Positions 1 to 6,505 of a DNA stretch of 11,557 nucleotides are shown here, piece after piece. Each line of letters starts with the position of its first letter. The stretch's first letter is position 1. The notes under the pieces are model-generated. The model saw only the letters and a program-made list of their open reading frames with translations, was not told the DNA's origin and did not search any database. The stretch lies in the NCBI GenBank assembly GCA_002384765.1, contig DGBM01000067.1:1-11557 (forward strand), in the 5' to 3' direction. Source of the stretch: Demequinaceae bacterium UBA4004 (GTDB lineage Bacteria > Actinomycetota > Actinomycetes > Actinomycetales > Demequinaceae). The position numbers and the translations under genes are program-made.

Positions 1-1
1 C

Positions 2-1165
2 GGGATGCGGCTGCGCCTGGACACCCTCGCCACCGCCATCGACGTCGCCGCACGCGAGCTGACCGTGCGCGATGCGCACGGCGCGGAGGACCGCATCCGA
101 TACGACGAACTCGTCGTCGGCACCGGGGCCGTTCCCGCGCACGCCGGGATCGCAGGCCTGGACGTGCTCGGCCCCGACGACGGGGTGCACGTGATCCACT
201 CGATGGGCGACACCTTCGCGCTCGAGCGGCACCTGGTCGAACGCGCCCCCGCGTCGGCGATCATCGTCGGTGCCGGATACGTGGGCCTGGAGATGGCCGA
301 GGGCTTCACCGCCCGCGGGCTGAGGGTCACGCAGCTCCAGCGCGGCCCCGAGGTGCTCTCCACCCTCGACCCCGAACTCGGCGCTCTGGTGCACGAGGAG
401 CTGGTCTCGCACGGGGTGGAGGTGCTGACCGGCACGGTGGTGTCGGCGGTGACGAAGACCGCGGCCGGCCTCACAGTGCGCGCCGTGAGCGACGGCCGGG
501 AGATCGAGCGCACCGCGGACCTCGTGCTGATCGTGGTGGGGGTGCGGCCGGAGACCCGGCTGCTCGAGCAGGCCGGAGCCCCGCTCGGCGCGGGCCGGGC
601 GATCGTGGTGGACGAGGCCATGCGCACCGGCCTGCCACACGTGTTCGCCGCCGGCGACGGCGTGATCACCCACCACCGCCTGCTCGGTGAGACCTATCTG
701 CCCCTCGGCACCACCGCGCACAAGCAGGGCCGCGTCGCCGGCGAGAACGCCCTCGGCGGCAGCGCACGCTTCGCCGGGTCGCTGGGCACGCAGGTGGTGA
801 AGGTGTTCGACCTGGTCGCCGCCCGCACCGGGCTGCGGGATGCGGATGCCGCCGCTGCCGGGTATGTGCCCCGCACCGTCGAGTCGGTCGCCGACGACCA
901 CAAGCGCTACTACCCGGGGGCCCAGCCCATCCGCATCCGGATCACGGGCGACACCCGCGACGGGCGCCTCCTTGGCGCGCAGCTGCTGGGCTGGCTCGGC
1001 ACCGAGACCGCCAAGCGCGTCGACACCTTCGCCACCGCGGTGTACGCGGGTCTCACCGTCGCCCAGGTCAGCGACCTCGACCTCTCGTACACCCCTCCGC
1101 TCGGCTCCCCATGGGATGCCGTGCAGGTCGCCACCCAGGCCTGGTCCCGCGCCACCGGGGTGTGA
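2..1165 (+). CDS. FAD-dependent pyridine nucleotide-disulfide oxidoreductase (CoA-disulfide reductase / NADH oxidase type), 5'-partial
   Basis: The frame is open to the left edge, so the start is missing. Numbered from the first visible ATG (position 5), 386 residues remain. The N-terminal FAD dinucleotide fold and the region that carries the redox cysteine in CoA-disulfide reductases lie outside the window. Visible are the nucleotide-binding motif GAGYVG at residues 89-94, the second FAD motif AAGDG near 215-219, the stretch YLPLGTTAHKQGR, and a C-terminal dimerisation domain with DLSYTPPLGSPWD, which is typical of this subfamily. The second strand after GAGYVG ends in VTQLQR, where NADH enzymes usually have an acidic residue, so NADPH use is possible. 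The exact substrate (CoA disulfide, polysulfide or oxygen) cannot be told without the N-terminus. The DNA is clearly more GC-rich than the genes that follow, and 213 bases separate it from them, so it is probably not part of that operon. Confidence 0.88.
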   Translation, partial: GMRLRLDTLATAIDVAARELTVRDAHGAEDRIRYDELVVGTGAVPAHAGIAGLDVLGPDDGVHVIHSMGDTFALERHLVERAPASAIIVGAGYVGLEMAEGFTARGLRVTQLQRGPEVLSTLDPELGALVHEELVSHGVEVLTGTVVSAVTKTAAGLTVRAVSDGREIERTADLVLIVVGVRPETRLLEQAGAPLGAGRAIVVDEAMRTGLPHVFAAGDGVITHHRLLGETYLPLGTTAHKQGRVAGENALGGSARFAGSLGTQVVKVFDLVAARTGLRDADAAAAGYVPRTVESVADDHKRYYPGAQPIRIRITGDTRDGRLLGAQLLGWLGTETAKRVDTFATAVYAGLTVAQVSDLDLSYTPPLGSPWDAVQVATQAWSRATGV

Positions 1166-1212
1166 GGCACAACTCCGTGGAGCCCCGTGCGCAAGGGTGG
1201 GCGCCTATGTCG

Positions 1213-1218
1213 TAGAAT
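1213..1218 (+). promoter_or_regulatory. Possible -10 element upstream of the acyl-CoA synthetase
   Basis: TAGAAT matches five of six bases of the TATAAT consensus and lies in the only non-coding gap left of the synthetase. No convincing -35 hexamer is seen at 16-18 bases upstream. If used, it would give a leader of about 155 bases. A perfect 10-base palindrome (CCTGCGCAGG, 1258-1267) lies in that leader. Apart from these, I see nothing definite in 1166-1378. Confidence 0.25.
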
Positions 1219-1369
1219 TTGCTGAATCATTCTCCGACGGCGGCGTACCAACGGTGGCCTGCGCAGGTTCAGCGACGACAGTCATGGGGATTGGTTCATC
1301 CCACGGGCAACAGCCAGGCGCGTCGTGCGAGCGGCGAACGCATGGCTCCGGAAAGAAGTACAACAAAAC

Positions 1370-1374
1370 GGAGG
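1370..1374 (+). promoter_or_regulatory. Ribosome binding site deciding the acyl-CoA synthetase start
   Basis: GGAGG lies 4 bases before the ATG at 1379. The frame is open further upstream (another ATG-type start at 1325), but that site has no such sequence and would add 18 residues not typical of the family. The start at 1379 is therefore preferred, although the spacing is a little short. Confidence 0.6.
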
Positions 1375-1378
1375 CTTC

Positions 1379-2923
1379 ATGAACCTGTCGATGATCGTCG
1401 ACATACCGGCCATGATCGTTCCCGATCAGCCGGCGGTGTTCGGCGAGGACCACGAGGAGACGTACGAGCAACTGCGAGACGTGGGGGGCCGATTCGCGGC
1501 ACTTTTCGAATCCCTCGGCGTAGCGCCGGGCGACCGGATCGGCCTGTTCGCCACGAACAAGATTGGGACCTTGCACGCCTTCTTCGGCATCTTGATCGCC
1601 GGAGCGACGGTCGTACCGATGAACTATCGCGCCCGCGGTGACGAGATCGGCCACCTTGTCCGCGACTCCGGTGTCACCCTGATGATCACCGAGGATCGGT
1701 ATGTCGACAGTATCGTCGCGGCCGGTATGCCGCGTGATCGCGTTCTGACGCTCGGAGAAGCCGAGGCGCGCTCGGCAAAACTCGAGTCGCGCACGGAATC
1801 CGTCGATGTGGACGACTCCGCCGTCGCAATTCTGCTCTACACCAGCGGAACCACATCGCTGCCCAAGGGCGTGATGCTGACTCACGGCGGTTTCACGCAG
1901 TACGTGATGGGACAGGGCGAGGCCGCCGACGGCGAATTCCACGGTCGCGTGGCCCTCGCCGCGCCGCTCTATCACGTTGCCGGGTTGTCCGCACTGACAG
2001 TGTCGGTATTCTCCGGCAGGGAGACATACCTCATCGACTTCGAGGCGGGTCGTTGGCTGCAAACCGTGCAGGACAGGAAGATCACCCACGCCTTCCTCGT
2101 TCCGTCCATGGTTTCGCTTGTGCTGCGTCACCCCGACTTTGATGCATTCGACTTGTCAAGCCTCGAGATGGTAACGTACGGCGCTGCGCCCATGCCGCCT
2201 GCGGTACTCGAGGCGATGCTTGAGCGGTTCCCCAAGTCGGTTTCCTTCTCGTCCGCGTACGGTCAAACGGAGACGAACTCCACTGTGGCCATCCTCGGCC
2301 CCGACGATCACCGACTGGAAGGCACTCCTGAGGAGATCGAGACGAAGCGCGCGCGCCTCGCGTCTGTGGGTAAGCCGTTGCCCGACGTTGAGATCCGCGT
2401 CGTAGACGAAGACGGCAACATCGCGGCACCCAATGTCACGGGCGAGGTCTTCCTGCGAACGAGCCGCGCGATGGCCGGGTACTGGGGCAAGGGCGAGGGC
2501 ACGCGGGTGACACTCGACTCGGACCGGTGGGTTCACACGGGCGACTTGGGTCACATGGACGAAGGTGGTTACTTGTACCTCACGGGCCGGGCGAGCGACC
2601 TCATCATCAGAGGTGGTGAGAATATCTCCCCGAACGAAATCGAGGAGATCCTGGAGCAGAATGACGAGGTCGAGGAGGCTGCGGCGTTCGGTGTGAACGA
2701 CGATCAATGGGGGGAGCGAGTCGAGGCCGCGGTTCGACTTCTGCCGGGCGCCACAGTTACCGAGGATGAGTTGATCGAGATGTGCAGGGCATCGCTCTCG
2801 GGTGCGAAGCGACCCGACCGGGTGCACATCGTCGATGACTTCCCTCGTACCGCCACCGGGAAGGTTCTGCGACGCCAGTTGAGCAGAGACTATGGGCCCC
2901 AGGCTGCGGACGTGACGGGCTGA
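1379..2923 (+). CDS. Acyl-CoA synthetase (AMP-forming, ANL superfamily)
   Basis: The protein has 514 residues, normal for fatty-acid/aryl-CoA ligases. It should activate a carboxylic acid with ATP to an acyl-adenylate and then to the CoA thioester in the cytoplasm. All core motifs are present: the phosphate-binding loop YTSGTTSLPKG at 154-164 (S where G is more common), YGQTE at 294-298, HTGD at 386-389, a GRASDLIIRGGENISP hinge, and the C-terminal catalytic lysine K495 in TATGKVLRR. Nothing is broken. The substrate cannot be read from the sequence, but the downstream beta-oxidation-like genes suggest that it primes the growth substrate of this cluster. A strong hairpin directly after the stop suggests that the gene is at least partly its own transcription unit. 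Family assignment is very sure; substrate is unknown. Confidence 0.95.
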   Translation: MNLSMIVDIPAMIVPDQPAVFGEDHEETYEQLRDVGGRFAALFESLGVAPGDRIGLFATNKIGTLHAFFGILIAGATVVPMNYRARGDEIGHLVRDSGVTLMITEDRYVDSIVAAGMPRDRVLTLGEAEARSAKLESRTESVDVDDSAVAILLYTSGTTSLPKGVMLTHGGFTQYVMGQGEAADGEFHGRVALAAPLYHVAGLSALTVSVFSGRETYLIDFEAGRWLQTVQDRKITHAFLVPSMVSLVLRHPDFDAFDLSSLEMVTYGAAPMPPAVLEAMLERFPKSVSFSSAYGQTETNSTVAILGPDDHRLEGTPEEIETKRARLASVGKPLPDVEIRVVDEDGNIAAPNVTGEVFLRTSRAMAGYWGKGEGTRVTLDSDRWVHTGDLGHMDEGGYLYLTGRASDLIIRGGENISPNEIEEILEQNDEVEEAAAFGVNDDQWGERVEAAVRLLPGATVTEDELIEMCRASLSGAKRPDRVHIVDDFPRTATGKVLRRQLSRDYGPQAADVTG

Positions 2924-2941
2924 TTCCTGATCTCCTATTGC

Positions 2942-2985
2942 CCGTGGGGCGGGGACGCGCCTGGAGGCGCGTCCCCGCCCCACGG
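2942..2985 (+). terminator. Perfect 20-bp GC-rich hairpin, likely transcription terminator
   Basis: Bases 2942-2961 pair without mismatch with 2966-2985 around a 4-base loop (TGGA). The hairpin starts 19 bases after the synthetase stop. It is followed by only a short TCTTG and not a long T-run, as is common for actinobacterial hairpin terminators. It could instead act as an mRNA-stabilising or processing hairpin between the synthetase and the downstream genes. The open frame of the next gene runs through it, which argues that the next gene really starts later. Confidence 0.75.
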
Positions 2986-2987
2986 TC

Positions 2988-3016
2988 TTGGATTCGCCGT
3001 GCCGAGGGCCTAATAG
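2988..3016 (+). promoter_or_regulatory. Weak promoter candidate for the amidohydrolase transcript
   Basis: TTGGAT (2988-2993) and TAATAG (3011-3016) are separated by 17 bases, the ideal spacing, directly after the terminator hairpin. The -10 half matches the consensus poorly. If real, transcription would start near 3023 and give a short leader before the GTG at 3049. Confidence 0.18.
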
Positions 3017-3048
3017 CGGGGGAAGATTCCGGGCGTGCACCTGTTTGG

Positions 3049-4338
3049 GTGCCCGGATTCGTGGATGACCATCTCCACGTTCGGTCGTCAGCTGCCCGGT
3101 TGATGTCGGTCGACCTGAGTCTCGAATACTCCGTTGACGCGGTGCTATCAAAGCTCCGCATCGCGTCCGTGAGTGGTGAATCGGGTTGGAAACGCGCCTG
3201 GGGAATTGACGAGATTGGAACGCGGGAGCATCGGCTCCCGACCCTCGCGGAGTTGGATCGGGCGTGCGGGGACGTCCCTTGGGTCATACACCACCGTTCG
3301 GGGCGCGCCGTGCTCCTGAACACCCCCGCCCGCATAGCGCTCGGGCGGGCCGCGGGCCGCGAGTGGGAGCCCGTGGATAACTCAAAGCCTCCGCTGGCCT
3401 CCTGGGACGATCCTGCGTTGCGCTTCGTACCGATCCGTTCGGCGAGCGACATGGATCTCGCGGTGAAGACGGTCTCGCTGGAACTGGCGGCAATGGGAGT
3501 TGCGCGAGTAACGGACGCCACAGCAACAAACGCTGTGTCTGACTATGAACAATTCACGCGCTGGACCGACAGCGGTGTGTTCATGCAGTGCGTCGACCTT
3601 CTGATCGGGGTGGACGCGGTGGACGACGCAGTCGACGCTGGGTTGTTCGACTCGCGACCCGGAGCGCGCACTCGGATGGTGGATGTCGCGGGGGTGAAGA
3701 TCGCGACTTCAGCAGACGGAATTGGGGACCAGGTGGAGCACGCGCGGAGCCGAGGTCTTCCGGTCGCGATTCATGCAACCGATCCGGACGAGTTGGAGGC
3801 CGCGCTGATTGCTTTCGAGCGCTTAGGACCCCCTCGTCAGGGCCGCGATCGGATCGAGCACCTTGGACTCGTGATTCCGGGCCAACTCCAGCGACTCGCG
3901 GCCACGGGCGCGGCGGCAGTGACGAACCCTGGGTTCATCGCCGAACGCGGTCGGAAGTATGTAGCCGAAATGACGAATGTCGAGCTGGACTGGATTTATC
4001 CGATGCGCTCCGCGCTCGAGATGGGCATACATCTCAGTGCCGGCTCTGATAGGCCGGTGACCGCCGGCGGGCCGTTGGCCATGATCACTGCTGCGATTCA
4101 TCGAGTGGCGCCCACCGACGATGGGCCGGTCGTCGTGGGATCGGCAGAGCGCTTGTCGCCGGACGAAGCACTGAGTCTGGTATCTGCCGAGGGCGCAGTG
4201 ACAGGGACGTCGATGGCGGATGCGGTGCTGATCAAGGGCGATCCCCGGGAGGGGACTGACGGCGCACGTGTGCTCGCCACGGTAGCGGCCGGGAAGGTCA
4301 TCTGGCAGACGGCCGAGTACGAGCAGTCCAGCACTTGA
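3049..4338 (+). CDS. Compact YtcJ-like amidohydrolase (Amidohydrolase_3 type)
   Basis: With the GTG at 3049 the protein has 429 residues; YtcJ-type enzymes usually have about 530-560. The metal ligands of the superfamily are all present: HxH in VDDHLHV (H8, H10), a lysine K217 in VKIATSADG that fits the bridging lysine of YtcJ proteins, H242 in AIHATD, H271 in RIEHLG and D334 in AGSDRP. It should hydrolyse a C-N or C-O bond such as an amide, lactone or cyclic imide. The usual N-terminal beta-strand part (some 50-60 residues before PGFVD) is nearly absent, the segment between K217 and H242 is short, and the C-terminal strand region after AEGAV is also cut down. The start is uncertain: a TTG at 2938 or GTG at 2944 would give 466 or 464 residues but would read through the hairpin and lack a Shine-Dalgarno. 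None of the starts has a well-placed one. The substrate is unknown. Confidence 0.8.
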   Translation: MPGFVDDHLHVRSSAARLMSVDLSLEYSVDAVLSKLRIASVSGESGWKRAWGIDEIGTREHRLPTLAELDRACGDVPWVIHHRSGRAVLLNTPARIALGRAAGREWEPVDNSKPPLASWDDPALRFVPIRSASDMDLAVKTVSLELAAMGVARVTDATATNAVSDYEQFTRWTDSGVFMQCVDLLIGVDAVDDAVDAGLFDSRPGARTRMVDVAGVKIATSADGIGDQVEHARSRGLPVAIHATDPDELEAALIAFERLGPPRQGRDRIEHLGLVIPGQLQRLAATGAAAVTNPGFIAERGRKYVAEMTNVELDWIYPMRSALEMGIHLSAGSDRPVTAGGPLAMITAAIHRVAPTDDGPVVVGSAERLSPDEALSLVSAEGAVTGTSMADAVLIKGDPREGTDGARVLATVAAGKVIWQTAEYEQSST

Positions 4339-4359
4339 CACACCATGTGCCATGATGGT
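4335..4359 (+). promoter_or_regulatory. Possible -35 box and operator-like inverted repeat before the small metal-protein genes
   Basis: TTGACA (4335-4340) overlaps the amidohydrolase stop and equals the -35 consensus. Directly after it, ACCAT (4342-4346) and ATGGT (4355-4359) form an inverted repeat, as at sites of dimeric repressors. No good -10 box is seen at 16-18 bases, so promoter activity is doubtful. Confidence 0.2.
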
Positions 4360-4417
4360 TTCGGCGCACCAGGGCTGGGCGTCAGACCATACTGATGGAA
4401 CGGGACCACGAACGACA

Positions 4418-4531
4418 ATGAACCAAGCAGGCAAGCGGATGAAGTGCGAAGTGTGTGGCGCGGAAATGGTGGTCACCAAGGGTGGTGACGGAACCCTCCA
4501 GTGTGATGGCGCCGACATGGTCGCCGCGTAA
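4418..4531 (+). CDS. Small desulforedoxin-like metal protein, Cys3-Asp variant
   Basis: This 37-residue protein starts MNQAGKRMKCEVCG. It aligns with desulforedoxin and the N-terminal domain of desulfoferrodoxin: C10-x2-C13, then C29 after 15 residues, followed by G31. In desulforedoxin the third and fourth metal cysteines are adjacent; here the fourth is Asp (C29-D30). The GKR-x-x-CE opening is shared with the next gene, so the ATG at 4418 is preferred. An ATG at 4439 or an extension to 4355 is possible but less family-like. The upstream Shine-Dalgarno is weak (GGAACGGGA, about 12 bases away). The gap to the amidohydrolase is 79 bases and to the next small gene 62. It probably binds one iron or zinc and may form a dimer, perhaps with its neighbour. 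The metal and a role as electron carrier for the downstream flavoenzyme are inference. Confidence 0.75.
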   Translation: MNQAGKRMKCEVCGAEMVVTKGGDGTLQCDGADMVAA

Positions 4532-4593
4532 CGCCGGAATCAAGCAACACCGGAATCACAAGCCACTCACACGCGAGATTGGAGTCAAGGACG

Positions 4594-4734
4594 ATGCTCA
4601 AGGTTGGTAAACGTTACAGCTGTGAAACGTGTGGAACACAGGTTCTCATCGTTAAGCCCGGCACCGGGGAGCCCTCCTGCCATGGGGAGGCGCTGAAACT
4701 CGAAGAAGCGAAGAAGGTGGCGTCCTCGGACTGA
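4594..4734 (+). CDS. Small desulforedoxin-like metal protein, Cys3-His variant
   Basis: This 46-residue protein (MLKVGKRYSCETCG...) is a paralogue of the preceding gene with identical ligand spacing: C10, C13, C29, then H30 where desulforedoxin has its fourth cysteine. A short charged helical tail (about residues 34-46, LEEAKKVASSD) follows. GGAG at 4581-4584 lies 9 bases before the ATG. The stop is only 13 bases from the LLM oxidoreductase start, and its bases begin the Shine-Dalgarno of that gene, so the two are probably translated together. A cytoplasmic iron or zinc site with Cys3-His ligation is the simplest reading. A non-redox zinc knuckle is the main alternative. Confidence 0.8.
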   Translation: MLKVGKRYSCETCGTQVLIVKPGTGEPSCHGEALKLEEAKKVASSD

Positions 4735-4747
4735 GGAGTCGACCACC

Positions 4748-5731
4748 ATGGCTCGCTTGGCGACGGCGCTGAGTTCGAGGGCCCGTCTGAGTGATGTCGT
4801 TGAGCAGGCGCAACTGGTGGAGAGTCTTGGTTACGATCGGGTCTGGATCCCAGAGATATCCGGTCGTGACGCCTTCGTGACCGCAGCAATAGTGGCCGAC
4901 CGGACCGAGTCGATCGGGCTCGGTCTCGGCGTCGTTCCGGTGCCATCACGCCCCCTGCCCGCGTTGGAGATGGCAGTGGCAGCCGTCAGTGAAGTCGCGT
5001 CGGCCCGTCTCGCGGTCGGGTTCGGGGCTGGGCACTCCGAGACGGCGGCAAGTCAGTTCGGTTGGGTCGGGACATTCGACTCTGACCGCATCGAGACGAC
5101 CATCGTCCGACTGCGCGATGCCCTGGCCACCGGAATCCTGACACACACGACACCCTCGGGCGAGCCGCTAGAACTTCGACTGTCTGGCCAACACGTAGAT
5201 CATCAACCGGAGTTCTTCGTCGGTGCGCTCACGCCACCCTCGCTCCGCATGGCGATCCGGTGCGCTGATGGGATCCTCCTGAACTGGGTGACCTTTCGGC
5301 GGGCTGAACGCATAGCTGACGAGATCGCAGCGATGCCCGCGCGTGGTTCCTTCACGATCGCGATGTATGTGCCCGTGTGCGTCGTGGCTGATGCGCGCGA
5401 ACGTGAGGATGCGCGCCGCGTTGTCGCACGCCAGTTGGCTTCCTACTCGCGGCTTCGCGCCTATGGGCGCGGCCTCTCGGGCGACGGGTTCGCGCGGGAG
5501 CTTGCGCTACTACGGGACGTTCACGCGCGGGGAGGGGATCCCGCCAGCGTCGTGAGCGACGCGTTGATCGACGCCGTCGCGCTCATTGGTGACGAAGATG
5601 ACGTCCAACGAGGTCTCGAGCGTCTCCGGCGCTCGGGCATCGATGAGCCCGTGCTGGCGCCTGTTGTTGTGGGTGCCGACCCGCTCTCATCGCTGATGAT
5701 AACGTGGACGGCGCTCGCGTCCGACGACTGA
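4748..5731 (+). CDS. LLM-class flavin- or F420-dependent oxidoreductase (luciferase-like)
   Basis: The protein has 327 residues and a luciferase-like TIM-barrel pattern: LGYDRVWIPE at 27-36, the strand IGLGLGVVPVPSR near 56-68, ARLAVGFGAGH at about 86-96, and the late FFVGAL and DGILLNW strands. Enzymes of this family use FMNH2 or F420 for monooxygenation (including type II Baeyer-Villiger oxidation), hydride transfer or dehydrogenation. The first beta-strand usual in the family (for example MKFGL) is shortened. AGGAG at 4734-4738 lies 9 bases before the ATG and overlaps the previous stop. With two small metal proteins directly upstream and no acyl-CoA dehydrogenase in the operon, it may carry out the oxidative step. 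The cofactor (FMN or F420) cannot be decided from the sequence alone. Confidence 0.88.
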   Translation: MARLATALSSRARLSDVVEQAQLVESLGYDRVWIPEISGRDAFVTAAIVADRTESIGLGLGVVPVPSRPLPALEMAVAAVSEVASARLAVGFGAGHSETAASQFGWVGTFDSDRIETTIVRLRDALATGILTHTTPSGEPLELRLSGQHVDHQPEFFVGALTPPSLRMAIRCADGILLNWVTFRRAERIADEIAAMPARGSFTIAMYVPVCVVADAREREDARRVVARQLASYSRLRAYGRGLSGDGFARELALLRDVHARGGDPASVVSDALIDAVALIGDEDDVQRGLERLRRSGIDEPVLAPVVVGADPLSSLMITWTALASDD

Positions 5732-5770
5732 TTCCGGACCATTCACCGGACGCCTCGTCTCGCCTGCGAG

Positions 5771-5775
5771 GAAGG
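5771..5775 (+). promoter_or_regulatory. Ribosome binding site deciding the first crotonase start, with overlapping hairpins
   Basis: GAAGG ends 10 bases before the ATG at 5786. A TTG at 5777 is only one base away and can be excluded. CCTCG (5753-5757) can pair with CGAGG (5767-5771) and so cover the front of the purine run. A second small hairpin, TCCGG/CCGGA (5733-5737 with 5746-5750), lies just upstream. They could tune translation after the LLM gene. Confidence 0.45.
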
Positions 5776-5785
5776 TTTGCCTGAC

Positions 5786-6505
5786 ATGTTGACCGAGACC
5801 ATCGACGTGCAGTACAGCGAGGGCGTGTCAACGGTGACACTGTCGCAATCGCGGTGGAGCGGGCGGCAGGCACGGGAATTGGCCGATGCACTCGACTCGA
5901 TGGCGGAGGACCGGGATATGCGCGTGCTAGTTCTCCGCTCGCAGGCGGGCGATTTCTGTACGGGCCTCGACGCGGACCTCGATGTCTGGGCCGTCGACCC
6001 GTCTGCAGCGCTTGGCCGAATCCGGGTCCCCGTCATCGCAGGCCTGCGCGGGCGGGTCGAATCAGTGGGCCTTGAAGTGGCGTTGGCGGCGGACCTGCGA
6101 ATCGTGTCCCCAGAAGCAATCTTCCGGTTTCCTGAGGTGCAGGAGGGCAGGATACCGGCATGGGGAGGAACGCAACGCTTGCCAAGAGTCGTGAGTCGAT
6201 CCGTCGCACTGCGGATGCTCCTGCTATCAGAGCCTGCATCGGCCCCGTCCGTACCGGGGATCGCGCAGGAGATCGCTGAGGATCCGGACCTGACGATCGC
6301 TGAGCACGTGGCGCGCCTCCTTTCGCGTGGCCCTTTGGCACTGGAATACGCGAAGGAAGCGGTCTTGAGCGGGTCGGAACTTCGACTGCGTGAAGGGCTC
6401 GCTCTGGAGGCCGACCTCAACACGCTTCTGCAAGCATCGCGCGATCGGGCTGAAGGCGTCGCCGCGTTCCTGGAGAAGCGAACGCCGAGATTCGAGGGCC
6501 GATGA
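5786..6505 (+). CDS. Divergent enoyl-CoA hydratase/isomerase (crotonase superfamily)
   Basis: The protein has 239 residues, slightly shorter than the usual 255-265. The crotonase pattern is clear: DFCTGLDAD as first oxyanion-hole region (usually FSAGADL), VGLEVALAADLRI with E97, and FPEVQEGRIPAWGGTQRLPR with E117. E97 and E117 match the two catalytic glutamates of enoyl-CoA hydratase. The second oxyanion region reads GRVESVGLE, not the glycine-rich GYALGGGxE, so the loop is unusual. The region around 140-165 is also shortened and atypical. It may be a hydratase, isomerase or C-C hydrolase acting on a CoA thioester. Its stop overlaps the start of the next gene (ATGA), indicating coupled translation. 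Confidence 0.88.
   Translation: MLTETIDVQYSEGVSTVTLSQSRWSGRQARELADALDSMAEDRDMRVLVLRSQAGDFCTGLDADLDVWAVDPSAALGRIRVPVIAGLRGRVESVGLEVALAADLRIVSPEAIFRFPEVQEGRIPAWGGTQRLPRVVSRSVALRMLLLSEPASAPSVPGIAQEIAEDPDLTIAEHVARLLSRGPLALEYAKEAVLSGSELRLREGLALEADLNTLLQASRDRAEGVAAFLEKRTPRFEGR

Noticed and set aside
840..1382. Plus-strand open frame (180 codons) between the flavoprotein and the synthetase
   Set aside because: Its first half overlaps the flavoprotein in another frame with Arg/Pro/Ser-rich content. The spacer part has no recognisable domain.
1205..2131. Long open frame on the minus strand (308 codons)
   Set aside because: It lies antisense to the acyl-CoA synthetase, has no recognisable domain, and its composition is that of a mirror frame in GC-rich DNA.
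2942..2985. Hairpin as part of a coding N-terminus of the amidohydrolase
   Set aside because: A perfect 20-bp palindrome just after a stop codon is better explained as a terminator, and the encoded Arg-rich peptide resembles no amidohydrolase N-terminus.
2156..3151. Long open frame on the minus strand (331 codons)
   Set aside because: It is antisense to the synthetase end, passes through the terminator hairpin, and has no protein-family motif.
4355..4417. In-frame extension of the first small metal protein to an ATG at 4355
   Set aside because: It adds 21 unconserved residues, has no Shine-Dalgarno, and would begin inside the operator-like repeat. The paralogue starts at the position matching 4418.
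3823..4518. Minus-strand open frame (231 codons) over the amidohydrolase end and the first small gene
   Set aside because: The plus-strand genes show conserved metal ligands, whereas this frame shows no motif.
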